Origin: Hexactinellida sp. DTS-2022
Taxonomy: Eukaryota; Porifera; Hexactinellida
Reading direction: 5' to 3'
Length of the DNA: 64,000 nt
NCBI GenBank assembly: GCA_028753945.1
Contig: JAPNXP010000006.1
Span: 434,001 to 498,000, forward strand
The translations under genes and the position numbers were made by a program. Within the stretch, counting starts at the first letter, position 1. Each line of letters begins with the position of its first letter. Positions 24,568 to 40,200 of this stretch are shown here, one piece after another. Below the pieces are notes generated by a model. It worked only from the letters and a program-made list of their open reading frames with translations. It made no database searches and was not told where the DNA came from.

Positions 24568-27482
24568 GCAGTAGAACCTCGTTAATACGAACACTATTTC
24601 AGTCCCCTTCAAAGCTTTTTCAATGGAAATGATATTGGTTGATAGTAACTTGATACGAATTCCGGATAATGCGAACGAATTTCGACAGTCCCTTGGTGTT
24701 CGTACTAACGAGGTTCTAATGTAGTTAGTTAGTTAGTAGTTAGTTTGTTAGTTTGTTTGTTTGGTTTGTTTTTTGTCCATACGTTTGTTTTGCACTTTTA
24801 CGAATTTATTCTAAATTAATGATTTGTTGTTTAATTAACTAAAATTACTAATTGAATAATAATATATTGCTTATTGCCAAATATATAATGTCAGTAGTTT
24901 TATTCGACAATTTCCCTGTAACAATAAAATGCTTGCAAATCTTTTTGACTATACACATTTCTTTCTTACAAATATATATGTAACACATTTTTGCTGACCG
25001 ATTTAATGCAAATTACATGATTAAGTATCTTAGTATGAAATAAGATACTTAATCATGTAATAGGCAATTTCAATTGTATAAATATAGGGTTTTGTATACA
25101 ACTTTATAACAAATTATTTTTGACTCGAAAGCAATTTGAAATGATTTCCAATCCGTTATTATCCCTTCATTCGGTTAAAACCCCAATGATTGAAATCATG
25201 AAAGTTCCTCTAATACAATTAGGGCCAACTTATGGTGAATGGCAATCATTAATCGAGGAAATTGAATGCAAAGTTAATTATTTTCATCTTGATATGGACA
25301 GACATGTAGCTGATTGTTTGTTAATACAAACAGGGTGTCTTGGGACTTTCTTGCTTAGAAATTCGACTATTCAAGGAGAGGATTTTTATAACTTAGTATT
25401 GTCAGTTCGTGGGTACCATTCAGTCAAACATTTTCAGATTAAATGGAACGGACAAACCTTCACTTTCGGCTTACAAACGTTCAGTAATTTGGATTTATTC
25501 CTTGATTATATTAACTCAACTCCAATACTGGGTGAATCATCTGGTAGCTTTCTAACAGTTAAACATGGAATCACGAAAAGTACGTCTGAAAATAACTTCG
25601 ATTCGGTATACGCTTGTACGAACGATCTAGAATATACCGACCCGATTTTACGATCGCAATCGCCCTCCCCAGATCTCTCAATCGCTTCCAAAGAAGGGTA
25701 TTTAACCGTACAAACCAAATATTTAAAGAAATGGCAAACTATTTGGGTGGTTATTAACAAAATGAATTTGTACTGCTATAAAACTAAGGATTATAAGAAC
25801 CCATACCAAACATTTGATTTGAGAAAATTCTCCGTTGATATTGATGCAGATTCTCCGCTTAAAAATGGGTTTAAATTAACTAATTTGAAACAAGAAATTG
25901 TTTTCAGAACTAATACTAATGAAGAGGTGCAATCTTGGATGTATTTAATTAAATGGAAATTGGAAAATAATAGGGATAGCTTTAATTCTTCTTGTAGCTT
26001 CTAATATATTGTTGTTGTTGTTATTTGTTATTTGTGCATGTATAAATATACAATTAAATAGCTGACTTTATGTGATTTATTTACTTTGCAATTTCTTGTT
26101 CGTGAAATTGGATTTCTTGTACTTGAAATTGGATTTCTTGTACTTGAAATTGGATTTCTTGTACATGAAATTGGATTTATTGTTTTTGAATTGGATTTTT
26201 GGTTCTTATATCGAATTTCTTGTTCTTTAAATTGAATTTCCGTGCGGCATGTTAAAGCATAAATGTGAAATATCTAAAATTACTGCTGTGCCGACAATAT
26301 TTTTCTTAGATATTAGAACTTCTTTCTAGATACAGTATTCCCTATCCCCCTGCCAAATTTAAAGTCTGTAGCTCTTACTAGTTCCTCAACAGTTCTGAAA
26401 AACAAACAAACAAACCAAAAAACAAATAATTGTGATTTAATATATAAGATTAATTTTTTTTCTAGGTATGATAAGAAAGACACTTCTAAAATCAATCTTG
26501 TGGACATACAAATCCTATGCGCCATGGGACCCCCCAGTGGAGGTCGCAACCCAATCACAATGCGGTTTTCGCGGCACTTCAACATTTGTTCTATGAACAC
26601 ATTCAGTGATGATACTATGACACGTATATTCTCAACAATATTCAGTGTGTCACTTCGGGAAAGGAATTTCCCATCCGAGTATTTTGCAACCGGAAATCAA
26701 ATAGTAGCGGCAACCATGGATATGTATAAATCCGCAATGGATAACTTGTTGCCTACTCCGACCAAATCTCATTATGTGTTTAATTTGAGAGATTTCTCAA
26801 GAGTTATATTGGGAACACTTTTGATTGAACCACAGTGTATGGAGAATAAACGTAACTTTATAAGGTTAGTTGTAGTCGTATTTTATCTTTGACTAATCCA
26901 TGGTATTGTTTGCATAGATAATCCATAGTTAAATACAGAATTATATTTTTTGAAAATTTAAAATTTTATGGTTAATTAAATTTGTTAAAATAGAGTCAGG
27001 TCTGCTTATTGTGAACTATTTTTCGTCTGCAAAATATGAACAAGTTTTATTATGAACAAGCCCTATGGTCCCAATTTAACAACTTACATAGGGTTTGTAT
27101 TAAGTTGAAGTCTCTCTATTTTGAACACAATTATTGGTCCCTTGAATGTAGTTGTATTTTTATAAAAATACATTTTCAGATTTTTTAACGAGTACTAACG
27201 AGATACTAACGAGATTTTATATAAATATGATAATTATTTTATTTATTCTATTCCACTAGACTGTGGGCTCACGAGGTATACCGGGTATTCTATGACAGAT
27301 TGGTTGATGACTCAGATCGGAGTTGGTTGCATAAGAAACTCAAAGTTTTATGCAAGCTTCATTTCAAAGAGGATTTTGCTGTCGTATTTAAGCACTTGGC
27401 CACTCAGTCCCAGCCTTCTGAGGACGATATGAGGTCCCTCATGTTTGGGGACTATCTTAAACCGGAAGCTGTAAGTTGTATG

Positions 27483-27514
<32 letters not shown>

Positions 27515-30500
27515 TACTACTACTAAGTACTGCAACAACAACAACAACAACAACAACAACTACTACTACTAAGTACTGCAACAACAACAACAACAACAAT
27601 AGCAACAACAACTACAACAATGTTTTTGAAAGCATATTATTCTTTAAATTTACACTCTAATCAATTCTTAAAAAAACACTGACACAACTTAAAAATTGTT
27701 CCTTTCGAAGTGAAACTGTATTATATTTAAACTTTAAGTTGTTACATCTTCAGTAATTACAAATACAGTATACTCTCGTTAATAGGAACACGGATATGGA
27801 AATATATGTTAAGGAGTACAAGGTTTATTCCCCTAGCCTATACAAATGCATGCAAGTGCCTCCGGTTATTACGAATTCCGGATAATACAAACATATTAAG
27901 ACGGTCCCCTGGTGTTCCTATTAACAGAGTCTACTGTAGTTGAGACACCAGTATACTTAGCAAATCTATTTATAGGAAGTGAAGTACTACGAGGAAGTGA
28001 CTGGATTGGATGAGTTCACTTTAGTGGTGGAACAAGCTCTGGAGGAGTATAACCAAACTCATAAGACCAGGATGAATCTTGTCATATTCAGGTATTATAA
28101 TATGGCCTTGCTTATAACACATTTAATACATGTAAAACCTTTCCCAAGAAAAAATTTTATGTTAAAAGAATTGACTTTTTGCCTGTGCCTGGAATTTCCA
28201 TTGGCAAATATATAAATAATGTAGAACCTCGTTAATACGAAAACTATTTCAGTCTCCTTTAAAGCCTTTTCAATACAAATGACACCAGTTGATATAAATT
28301 CCGGATAAGGCGAACGCATTTTACCTCCTGGTGTTCCCACTAACGAAGTTATACTGTATATTAGTAACTAAGATAATTTCCTGTATAATACCCTGTCCCA
28401 TACTATAGATATGTGCTTGGTTCCATATACTATATAGGAATATAGTATAGAGTCGGATTATGCAGGTTCTACTATACTCCCTTACACTAGATATGTGCTA
28501 GAGCACCTAAGCCGCATATCCCGTATCCTTAAGCAGCCCGGGGGGAATGCCCTGTTGGTTGGGGTGGGGGGCTCCGGGAGACAGTCCCTGACTCGACTCG
28601 CGACTCACATGGCGGACTATGATATATTCCAACCCGAGATATCTAAGAGCTACGGGGATGTGGAGTGGAAAGAGGATTTAAAGGTATTACTGATAGTTTA
28701 TCCTAGATAGGATACTATACATATACAGTGGAATTGCTTTATTAGCAACTCGCATTTTGCATGAAATTTGGTTGCTAATAGGCGAAGTTGCTATTAGAGG
28801 AACAGAAATAACATTAAGAGCTCGTTTGGGAACTTAAAATAAGTTGCTAATAGAGCAATGTTGCTAATAGGGGAGTTGCTAATAACGCAATTCCACTGTA
28901 TTATACTAGTATGCTATACATCAAGGAATACAACAAGAATAATGATAAGAAATCTAAAATTACTACTGTGCCAACTGTATTTTCATTTGAAGGCACTTTA
29001 CTATGTAGTGCCTCCATAAGTAACTACCGTTAGCACAGCTCTAATTTTAGATTTTTAGGTATGCACAATAGAGAAACAACAACAACAGCATCAACATTAA
29101 TATTAGCAACAACAAAATCTAAAATTACAACTATGCAAGGCCTTTTCTTTGGGAGACATTTGCTGCGAACTGAGAAATTACTGTCAGCACAGCTGTAATT
29201 TTAGATTTTTACTGTGCCGACTATACTATTCTTTATAGTAATCACAATAATAACAACAACATAATCTAAAATTACGACTTAGAACTATACCAGCGGAATT
29301 TTCTTTGGAGACTGAGACACTATATATTCCATAAGAAACTAATGTTAGCACAGCTGTAGTTTTAGATTTTTCTTTAGTTGGCACAATATTTATTACTTAT
29401 CTATCTATAATACAGTGAACTCCCGTTATAACGAAGTTAGATATAACGATATCGCTGCTTATAACGAATTCGGATAAATTTTCCCCCAGAGGACTAAATC
29501 CATTAATTATTATCCGTTTATAAATCCTGTGAAATTTTGACCCCATTAAGCGGAAAATTATATTACCCGATGACTATATTAAGTGGAGTCGACTGTATTT
29601 AGAAAAACCTATTAGTTAGAAAAACAGTTCTCGACTGTATTAATTCTGGTCCTTCTAGAAAGTTCTAAAAACAGCCGGTAAGGATGGAAAGACTACCGTA
29701 TTCCTACTGGCAGACACACAAATAAAATCCGAATCATTTCTTGAGGATGTTGACGGTCTTTTGAATGCTGGAGAAGTTCCTAATTTATTCGCTGTGGACG
29801 AAAAAGCTGAAATAATGGAGGCAATGAGACCGATTGCAATGCGACAAGATAAAGATGCGGAATTCACACCTCTGATGTTGTTGAATTTGTTTACTCAGAG
29901 GTGTCGAGAGCATCTGCATATTATCCTGGCCATGAGTCCTATAGGAGATGCGTTTCGTACTCGGGTTAGAAAGTTCCCTTCTCTCATCAACTGTTGTACT
30001 ATAGACTGGTTTCAGGTTAGTGCTATTGGAAATGTGCTGTAAATAGGATAATTACAATATTGTACGATAAATGGCGAAAAACGAAAAATTGACGAAAATG
30101 GTTCAAAATAAGCACACCTGATTATATAAAAACATAGCTTAACAAAGGTGCTTTTTGATGTTAAAAATGACCTGAAAATTACATTGGAAAAGACGGTCTA
30201 TTTATCGATGGTCTATAAAGCCCATACAAACTAAGCAAAATATTTATAGACCGTCTATAAATTATAAACTCCCGATATAACGAAATAACCGCTTATGACG
30301 AATGGAGATTTTCCCCCAGAGCACTAAATGCATTAATTATTATCCGCTTATAACGAATATCCTGATATAACGAAGGGATTTACAGGTCCCAAGCAGGGTA
30401 TATTATAAGCCCATTTTTTTATTCCTAGCCCATTTTTTAATTCCTATTTTCATTTTTTTACTCCCTTGATTAGTGAGTTTTTATCGTCTGATATCCATTT

Positions 30501-33500
30501 CAAGATTCCATTTCTACCGAAAATCCATTTTTTTATTCCACGAAAACAATAAAAAACATTTTTTTATTCCTTATAAAATACACTGGTCCCAAGCACTTCG
30601 TTATAACGAGAGTTTACTTACAATTGCTATTGATAGGCTTGGCCGGATGACGCTCTACAGTTGGTAGCTCAGAAGTTCTTAGAAGAAGTAGAACTTACGG
30701 ACGAAGTGCGAACTGAGATTGTGTATGTGTGCAAGCATTTCCATCAGAGCGCTCGCCATCTGAGTGTGAGGTATTTGGAAGAAATGGGGAGACACAATTA
30801 TATAACTCCAACCAGTTATCTTGAGCTGATTACGTCATTCAAAACACTTCTGGGAAAGAAGAGAAATGAAGTGAGAATTAGTTATTAATCAACTCATTAT
30901 TACATTAAGTTAGTTAATATAATATTGAACTTTATTATAACGGAAGTTTATCTATACAGTAGAACCTCGTTATTACAATACCATTGACATTGGTTAATAC
31001 GAATTTGGATAAGTACATTTGACGGTCCTTTGTGTAGTATTAACGAGCTTATACTATAATTATTTATTGAGGACATCAGTGTACTAATGTATGTAACATT
31101 CCAATTGCCGTTTAGGTTGTTAGGAGCAAGAGTCGCTATGAAGTGGGATTGGAGAAATTGGAATTCGCAGCTTCGCAAGTAGCGCAAATGCAAAAGGAAT
31201 TGGAAGAACTACAGCCACAGCTCAAGATAGCGGCTATTGAAAACAATAAGATGATGATAGTCATAGACAAGGTATAGATTAAAGAACTGTCTAGGAAAAT
31301 ACAATCGACTTCGCTTAATAGAGTCACCTCGGGACCAGGTCGCTTTGACCCAATTAAGCGGAGAATTCTGTTAACCGAAAATATTTTAAGCCAAAATGTA
31401 ATTCCGTCCTATAAATCCTGGGAAATTTTGACCCGATTAAGCGGTGAAATCTATTAACCGGTGGCTCTATTAAGCGGAGTCGACTGTATATACTGATGAA
31501 AGTTCTAAATTATAATATCTATGATTATCTATTACAGATATACTGCTTAACCACAATTATCCATATGTTTATTATAACTTTTTATTAGAACAAGCCCTAT
31601 GGTCCCAATTTAACAACTTACACAGGGTTTGTATTAAATTGAGTTCGCTTATTATGAAATCTCTATTATGAATACAATTATTTGTCCCTTGAATGTTCTT
31701 AGTAAGAACCTGCTGTGTATACTATACTTATACCACGGATAAATTAACCTGACTGTATATCTGTTTACAGGAAACAATCGAGGTTGCAGCTAAAAAGGAA
31801 ATTGTTGTCAAAGAAGAATCTTCTGCAAATGAAAAGGCAGCTGCGGCCCAGGCTCTCAAATCGGAGTGTGAGTCCGATCTAGCCGAGGCCATTCCTGCTC
31901 TGGAAGCTTCTATTAAAGCTCTCAACACCTTAAAGGTAAACAACAACAATATTAACTTTAATACAAACAACAAGAATAACAAGAAAATCTAAAATTACAA
32001 CTGTGCCAACGGTATTTACTTTCGAAGGCACTATATTTTGACTATAAGTATTATTGTGATGACTAAAGAAAAGTCTAAAATTACAGCTGTGCTGACAGTA
32101 ATTTCAAACCTCGCAGGAAATATAGTGCCTTCGAAAGAAAATACCTTTGGCACAGTGTAATTTTAGATTTTGTTGTTGTTAATATTATTGTGAATGCTGT
32201 TGTTGTTGTTGCAATTATTGTATAGACTTAAAAAATTGAAAATTATAGCTGTGCAAACAGTAGTTATCTTATGGAGAAACTATAGTATACATAATTATTA
32301 CTTATTTATCTACAAATAGTATTCTCGAAAATTCATAAAAAATTGTGTCCAAATATAGCGGAAAAAAGCAACAATTGCGAATTGCCTAAGCTACTATTCA
32401 AGTAAATTTCTGTACTATACTCTCTATCTATAGCCGGCTGACATAACGCTTGTAAAGAGTATGCAGCAGCCGCCTAGCGGAGTTCGGCTGGTCATGTCTG
32501 CTCTGTGTGTTATGAACGATGTTAAACCGGATAAGATAAACGACCCGTCAGGCACTGGACAGAAGATATTTGATTACTGGGGTCCTTCCAAGAGAATGCT
32601 GGGAGATATCAATTTCTTAAAAAAACTGTTTGAGTATGATAAAGACAATATACAGGTAACTATAGTAGACCTCGTTAATAGGAACACGGATAAGGGAAAT
32701 AGTACAAGGTTTAATTACCTTAGCCTATACAAATGCATGTAAGTGACTCCGGTTAATACGAATTTCTTGATGTATACTCTCGTTAATACGAACACCAGGG
32801 GACCGTCGTAATGTGTTCGCCTTATCCCGAATTCGTATTAACCAATATCATTTGTATTGAAAAAGCTTTCAAGGAGGACTGAAATAGTGTTTGTACTAAC
32901 TGTGTCTACTGTATTTACATTCCATATGCCCATATAGGTTGCTATAATGACCAAGATCCGTAAGGAGTTTATCCCCAACCCTGACTTCGACCCCAGCAAG
33001 GTTAAGAACGCCTCCTCCGCGGCAGAGGGGCTCTGTCGCTGGGTTATCGCAATGGAAATATACGACAGGGTAGCCAAGGTTGTCGCGCCTAAGAAAATAA
33101 AACTCAAAGAAGCGGAAACAGAACTCAAGGAGACAATGGAATTCCTGAAAGCTAAACGAGCTGAACTTAAAGAGGTTTGTTATTAGCATAGAATACTTTA
33201 ATTATTAGATTAATCTATGGTTGTTAGTTGTATAATTAAGGGCTTAATTATACTGTAGAACTGGTTATAAGTTATAACGTACTTGAGTTAGTACGTACTT
33301 ATTTATTTAACCAAGTTTATAAAGCAGTATATATTTCTATGTAGTGTAAACTCGGATAACACGTACTTATTCCATTCCGAAATCGAGTTCTACTGTATAT
33401 CGGCCAACATTTTTCCTTATAAAAAACCCGGTTTCATAATTGTGAATTTTTGATGTTAAAAAAACAAAAACAAAAAACCAACTAACTAACTAACTACAAC

Positions 33501-36500
33501 TAGCTAACTAGCTAACTAACCAACTAACTAGCTAGCTAGCTAGCTAACTAACTAACTAACCAACTAACTAACTAACTAACTAACTAGCTAACTAGCTAAC
33601 TAATATTTCTAATATAGGTACAAGATCGGCTTGAGACACTAACCACTCAGTTCAGAGAAATGACTCTTAAGAAGGATTCCTTAGAGAAACAAGTGGATTT
33701 ATGCGCTAAGAAACTCGACAGAGCTAAGAAGCTGATTGGTGGGTTAGGCGGAGAGAGAACTAGATGGTCAGAAGTGGCTGCTAATCTCAAAATGACGTAT
33801 GACAATTTGGCCGGTGATGTGCTAGTTGCTTCGGGTGTTATTGCGTATTTAGGAGCTTTCACTGCTAAATACAGAGATGACTGTATCAAGGATTGGACTA
33901 AGTTCTGTAAAGTGAGTTTCAGTCGACTCCGCTTAATAGAGCACCGGTTAATAGATTTCCGCTTAATCGGGTCAAAATTACACAGGATTTATATTATAGA
34001 ATGACAGTTTGGCTTAAAATATTTTCGGTTAATAGATTTATCCGCTTAATCGGGTCAAAGTAACCTGGTCCCGAGGTAACTCTATTTAACTAAAGTTTAT
34101 TTGTCAAAGAAGAAAGTTTACACCAAGGAATAGTATTATTAGGATTAATTATATCGGCCAACACTTGATAATGTAACGAAATAGGGTATACATTTACTGT
34201 ACACTGTATAAACAGTTTTAGGAATGAGTCGAGTATAGTGCATTAATAACATTTACAAATTAAATACAAACTTATTGTAGAAGTTGATTTTAAAATTAAT
34301 TAATTAATCAATATATTTGGAGACTAAATGCCCTGAGTTAAAATAAACGAGGAAACAACATTTGCGTGCAAACGAGTGTGTCTAGCAGAGTTCAATTATA
34401 CAACCACTAATTCAACCAACTAAGGAAACAACTTTATTGATTCTTGTAATACAAACATGTTTGTGGAATAATATTGTGTAAGGCACAGAGTTCAGAGAAT
34501 AGTAGACAGCACTAACCACTGAGAAATCTAGTCATCCTATTTCCACTGATTATGTCGGATAAGGAGTTTCCACTGAGCTCTAATGCACACAGTTATAAAT
34601 AGAAATATTATGTAGCAACTAACTCAATAAACTGAATAGTATCAGAATCAAGTTTACAATGGCGACACAGTTTCCAGAACCCATACCAGTGCCACTCGTA
34701 GACCCAATAGCGACACAAATAAACCAATTAATAGACAGGTTGATACGCTCTCTCGAGCAGAGAAGAGTCCAGCTGTTGACCGACTTAAGGGACAGACGAG
34801 AGGAAATGAGAGCCAATCGGGTGGCGCGACAACAAATAGAGCTACAAATAACAGAAACACGCGCGCTTTTGGAAGGCCAACTAATGCACAATAAGCTCCA
34901 ATCCATGCAGGAGAGAATAGTGGCAGAGTTAGAAGCTACGCGAGCTGAAATGCAAGCCAATGCCCCGCCTCCTAAAGACCTGAAGTTCCTGTGCGACACA
35001 CGGGACCTAGAGGGACACATCTCCAGGCTGGGAGAGATTGCACAGATCGACATTCCTACAGCAGTGCCTGACTACGCTGCATTCCTACAGCCCAGTGTTG
35101 CTGTTGGGAAGAAAGGATCAGCTGCTGGAGAGTTAAATTCGCCAAGAGGTGTTACAATCGAAAAAACCTCTGGACACATTTATGTGGCAGATATGAACAA
35201 CAAGATAATCCTAATATTCTCTGAAACGGGAGAATGTCTCAATCAATTCGGACATCAACACCTGAAGTACCCATGGGGCATATTAACCTACCAAGACAGC
35301 ATATTTGTTACGGACATAGGACACCAGGCTATTTTCCAATTCAAGCTGTCAGATCTCACAATGGTAAAGCGAGTTGGGAAGGAAGGATCTGGAAAGAAAG
35401 AATTCGATTTTCCGGGACAACTCGCCATCTCTCCCAATCAACGCCTCTACGTGCCAGATCAATTCAACAACAGAATCCAAATCCTGTCCACAGATCTAGC
35501 TTTCCAAGGCTCGCTACAACATCAAACAATGACAAAACCTGTTGATGTTAAGTTCACAAACAATGAAATGTTTGTGTTAAGCTTTCAAGACAATCGCTGT
35601 ATGCACGTGTTTGCACTATCAGGAGAGAAGTCCCGCTCCATAGTTACCACAGGAGGAATAGGAATGCAAGTTTCAGGAGCATATTTCTTCTGTTTAGACG
35701 GACTCAATAACATACTCATCAGCGACTACATAGCTCACGCTATCAATGTATTCTCTCCAGCAGGAGACCTCCTACACACGGTAGGACGGTATGGGGATAA
35801 AGCTGGAATGTTTAAATTCCCTTTTGGCATTGCTATCATCAACAATACTAAATTAGTTTGTGTCTCGGAAAACAAACACTTCGGTCTCCAAATATTTACT
35901 GATTAACTGCTATTTCTGCTTAGCTACTGTGCTTATTAACCAATTAATGCATTGCTCTAATAAACTGAACTCGAACCCTTAGAAACCCTGAATGGGACAA
36001 ACCATGAACCATCCATTATTTTAAATCCTTTAATGTATATACTATATGCGTGCCATTCGGTCTGGTCACTAAACTTTATTAAATTATTACTTATTTTTGG
36101 TTACAAGCTATTATAGGTATTATTTTTCCCTTTACAAAGCCGAGTTATTATAGTAGACTCTCGTTAATACGAAAACGGATAAGGGAAATATCGGTTAAGG
36201 AGTACAAGGTTTAATTCCCCTAGAGTCCTAGACTATACAAATGCATGTAATTTGATACGAATTCCAGATAATACGAACAAATTTCGACGGTTCCCTGGTG
36301 TTCCTACAAACGCAAATCTACTGTACATGTATATTGAAAGGTGTTGGCCGATATATAAGTAAGCCATCAATCATTTACTATATACTACAGTCAACTCCCG
36401 TTATAACCAAGTCGGATATAACAAAGTACCTGCTTATAACGAAGTCGTTCAATGGTCCGGAAATCCTTCTTTCTTATTACATTATTCAAACTTCGTTTAC

Positions 36501-37186
36501 AACGAAATGGATATAACGAAATTCCGCTTATATCGAAGTCATTTATAACCTCATAATGATATATACTCTAAGTTATTGATTTACTTCGGTTATAACGAAC
36601 TATGCTTATAATGAACTCCGGTTACAACGAAATGAAACTACGGTCCCGAGCACTTCGTTATAACGGGAGTATACTGTATGTATAAGTATGCCATAAATCA
36701 TTTACTACATAGTATGTACTATAAGTATGCCATGAATAATTTATTACTTATGTTGTTTGTAGTCAAAGCAGATAAACTGTTCGCTGGACTTCAACCTCTC
36801 TAAGGTGTTGGGCGACCCAGTTAAGATCAGAGCCTGGAATATAGCGGGATTGCCAGCCGACTCCTTTTCTAACGATAATGGAGTTATTGTGGATATGGCC
36901 AGGAGATGGTACGTACAGTGTTGCAAATAGAAAATATTATATATACAGTCTAATAGCAGTCTATTAGCAAGCAAATTTGTGCGAAATGCGATTTGCTATT
37001 AAGCGAACACTACTCTAAAATTGTTTGTTGCTATTACAGTAGACTCTTATTAATATCCGTGTTCCTATTAACGAAAGTCTACTGTCCCTAGTGATATAAT
37101 TTTATTTATTAAACTGTCCAATTGAGCTGAGTTGAGTTTGTTAATACTTTGTTCAGTGTTTGCTTACAAGTTGTTGTTGTTATTGG

Positions 37187-37229
<43 letters not shown>

Positions 37230-40200
37230 TCCTATGTTTAGGTCCCTGATGATAGACCCACAAGGCCAGGCTAACAAATGGATTAAGAATTCACAGAAAG
37301 ACAAAGGTCTTCATGTGGTTAAGCTTACACAGAGCGATTATATTAGAACTCTAGAGAATTGCATTCAGTTCGGCAGACCTGTTCTTATTGAAAATGTTGG
37401 AGAGGAATTAGACCCTTCTTTGGAGCCACTTTTGTTAAAACAAACATTCAAACAAGGTTTGTTTATTTATACTCTGTTTGTGTCTTATTGTAAACAAAGT
37501 TAAACAAAGTGAACAGTTAGAAAAATCGTGTTAAAATCAAAGCACTAATTTCATATATGAAATTATAGCAAAATTGCTACAAAAAAATATTTTACTCGTA
37601 TATCGGAACAAAAACGTCTACTTGATATTAACATTCTATTCACTGTACAATTAGCAACTTACTAGAATTTAAATAATCTTCATAGTGTTCAATGAAATCA
37701 ATGATTTTTAATATTAAAAAATCCAAAATTATATCTGTGCCGACCGTATGTTCCTTTGAAGGCAGTAATATTAATAATAACTACTAACCAAGGTAGTAAG
37801 ATTATAACTGGGCCACTATACTATAGTATAGTATAGTCGGCACAGTATAAATCTTTGATCTTACTAGTAAAAATCTGAAATTATATCTGTGCCGACAGGC
37901 GACAGCATGTTCCTTTGAAGGCAGTAATAATAATAATAACTAACCAAGGTAGTAAGATCATAACTGGGCCACTATACTATAGTATAGTCGGCACAGTATA
38001 AATCTTTGATTTTTAATATTAAAAATCTAAAATTATATCTGTGCCGACAGCATGTTCCTTTGAAGGCAATAATAATATAATAACTAACCAACCAAGGTAG
38101 TAAAATTATACTATAGTATAGTCGGCACAGTATAAATCTTTGATTTTTAATGCCTATACTTGCTAGGTGGTGTCCAATGCATTAAGCTAGGAGACAATAC
38201 AGTGGAGTACTCAGAAGATTTTAGACTGTACATAACAACTAAGCTCAGGAACCCACATTACCTGCCCGAGCTACAAGTTAAGGTGTCTTTGCTTAACTTT
38301 ATGATAACACCGCAGGGATTGGAGGATCAGCTGTTGGGAATAGTCGTTGCTAAGGAGAGGTAGGAAATATGAATTCTATAAACACAAATATATACAGTAG
38401 AAACTCGCTAGTGACGAAATGTACAGTTGAAACCGGTTTTTTCTAACACCGGATTTTTATAACTAACTATTATACTAAATGTGTAAGAAATTCCAATTTT
38501 GTTTTATTTTCAATCGGTTTATTCTAACTATCGGATTTTTCTTATTATATTTCCATGCAAAGAATTGGTTAGAAAAAACCGGTTTCGACTGTAATAGAAT
38601 AAGAATAAGAAATTACTTATATAGAGCTCAGCTCTAGTAGAGTTCATTTTTCAGTATGTGTATTCAGGCACTGAGAAAGGTCAGTTTTTCCCAAAACTTT
38701 GAAATTGACCTTTAGATAGTAAGCCTGGGCTTTTAGTATGGGAAAAAATCTGAACTCTACAAAGCTTAGCTCTATATAAGGATTCTCATAGAATAAATAC
38801 AATAACTTACTAGTTTAAAGTAGTGGCGAATGTATTAGATTATAATAAAATAACCTGTTTGTATTTCCTTTCTCCAGACCTGAGTTGGAACAAGAGAGGA
38901 ACGACCTTATAATACAGAGCGCAGAGAATAAGAAAGCTCTTAAGGAGATCGAAGATAAGATATTGGAAACCCTTTCCGCTTCAGAAGGGAATATTCTCGA
39001 AGATGAATTTGCTATAAAGATTCTGAATTCTTCTAAAGTTCTATCAGATGAAATACAAGAGAAACAAGAAGTAAACAATCACAACAATATTTGTTATAAT
39101 TTTCAATAATACAGTCTTTGTTCCGAGGGTAGTTTGACACAATTAATCGGAAAACCCAATTAACCGAAAATTTTACAAACCATTCCGTTCCATAAATCCT
39201 GTGAAATGTTGGTCCAATTAATTAACTCAATTAAGCGGAGTCTACTGTAGTTAATTTGGCTCAAATAAATCAAATTTCCCATGTAAAGTACTGAATTATG
39301 TATACAATTGACTCTGCTTAATAGGGTCAGTTTTGTCCCAGTGTAGTTTGACCCAATTAAGCGGAGAAATCTATTAACCGGTGGCTCTATTAAGCAGACT
39401 GTATATTAAAAATTGTTGAAATCTCATTCCTGTAGTATCCATTATAATTAACGGTAGACAAACACAGTTAATACTTAGTTCCTACTGTAGTCACATTTCC
39501 CTTTTATAGATAGCAGATGAGACTGAGAAGAAAATCAACCAATCAAGAGCCGGGTATCGCCCCGTAGCTAACCATGCTAGTATTCTATTTTTCTCAATTA
39601 GCGATCTGCCAAATATAGATCCCATGTATCAGTACTCACTTGTCTGGTTCATTAATCTGTTCGTACTCTCTATCAATGAGAGGTTAGTTATACAGTGAAT
39701 TCCCGTTATAACGAAGTCGGATATAACGAGTTATATTCGTACACTAGTTGATAGGAACAGGGAAAGGGAAATAGTTGTACAAAGTTAATTCTCCTAGCCT
39801 ATACAAATGCATGCAAGTGACTTCGGTTAATACGAATTTCCGGATAATACGAACATATTTCGACACAATAAGTTCTATTGGTACGAAACATTCATGTATC
39901 ATGTACAGTCGAAACCGGGTTTTTCCTAACCCATTCTTTGCATGGTAATAAAGTAAAACAAATCCGATAGTTAGAATAAACCGATTGAAAATAAAACAAA
40001 ATTGGAATTCTTACACATTTAGAATAAATAATTACACTATAACCTCGTTAGTACGAACACCAGGGGACCGTCAAATTTCGTTCGCCATATCCGGAATTTG
40101 ATTTATCCGTGTTCGTACTAACGAAATTCTACTGTAGTTAGAAAAATCGGTTTCGACTGTTATTTAATTTGTGTTTATTTTCCAGTCCAAAGTCGAAGAA

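Noticed and set aside
25120-25140. Earlier start of the DAPP1-like frame
   Set aside because: It would need a TTG start; the first ATG is at 25141 and gives the family length.
34654-35053. Reverse-strand frames over NHL gene A
   Set aside because: Shadows of the coiled-coil coding strand; equivalent shadows appear in NHL gene C.
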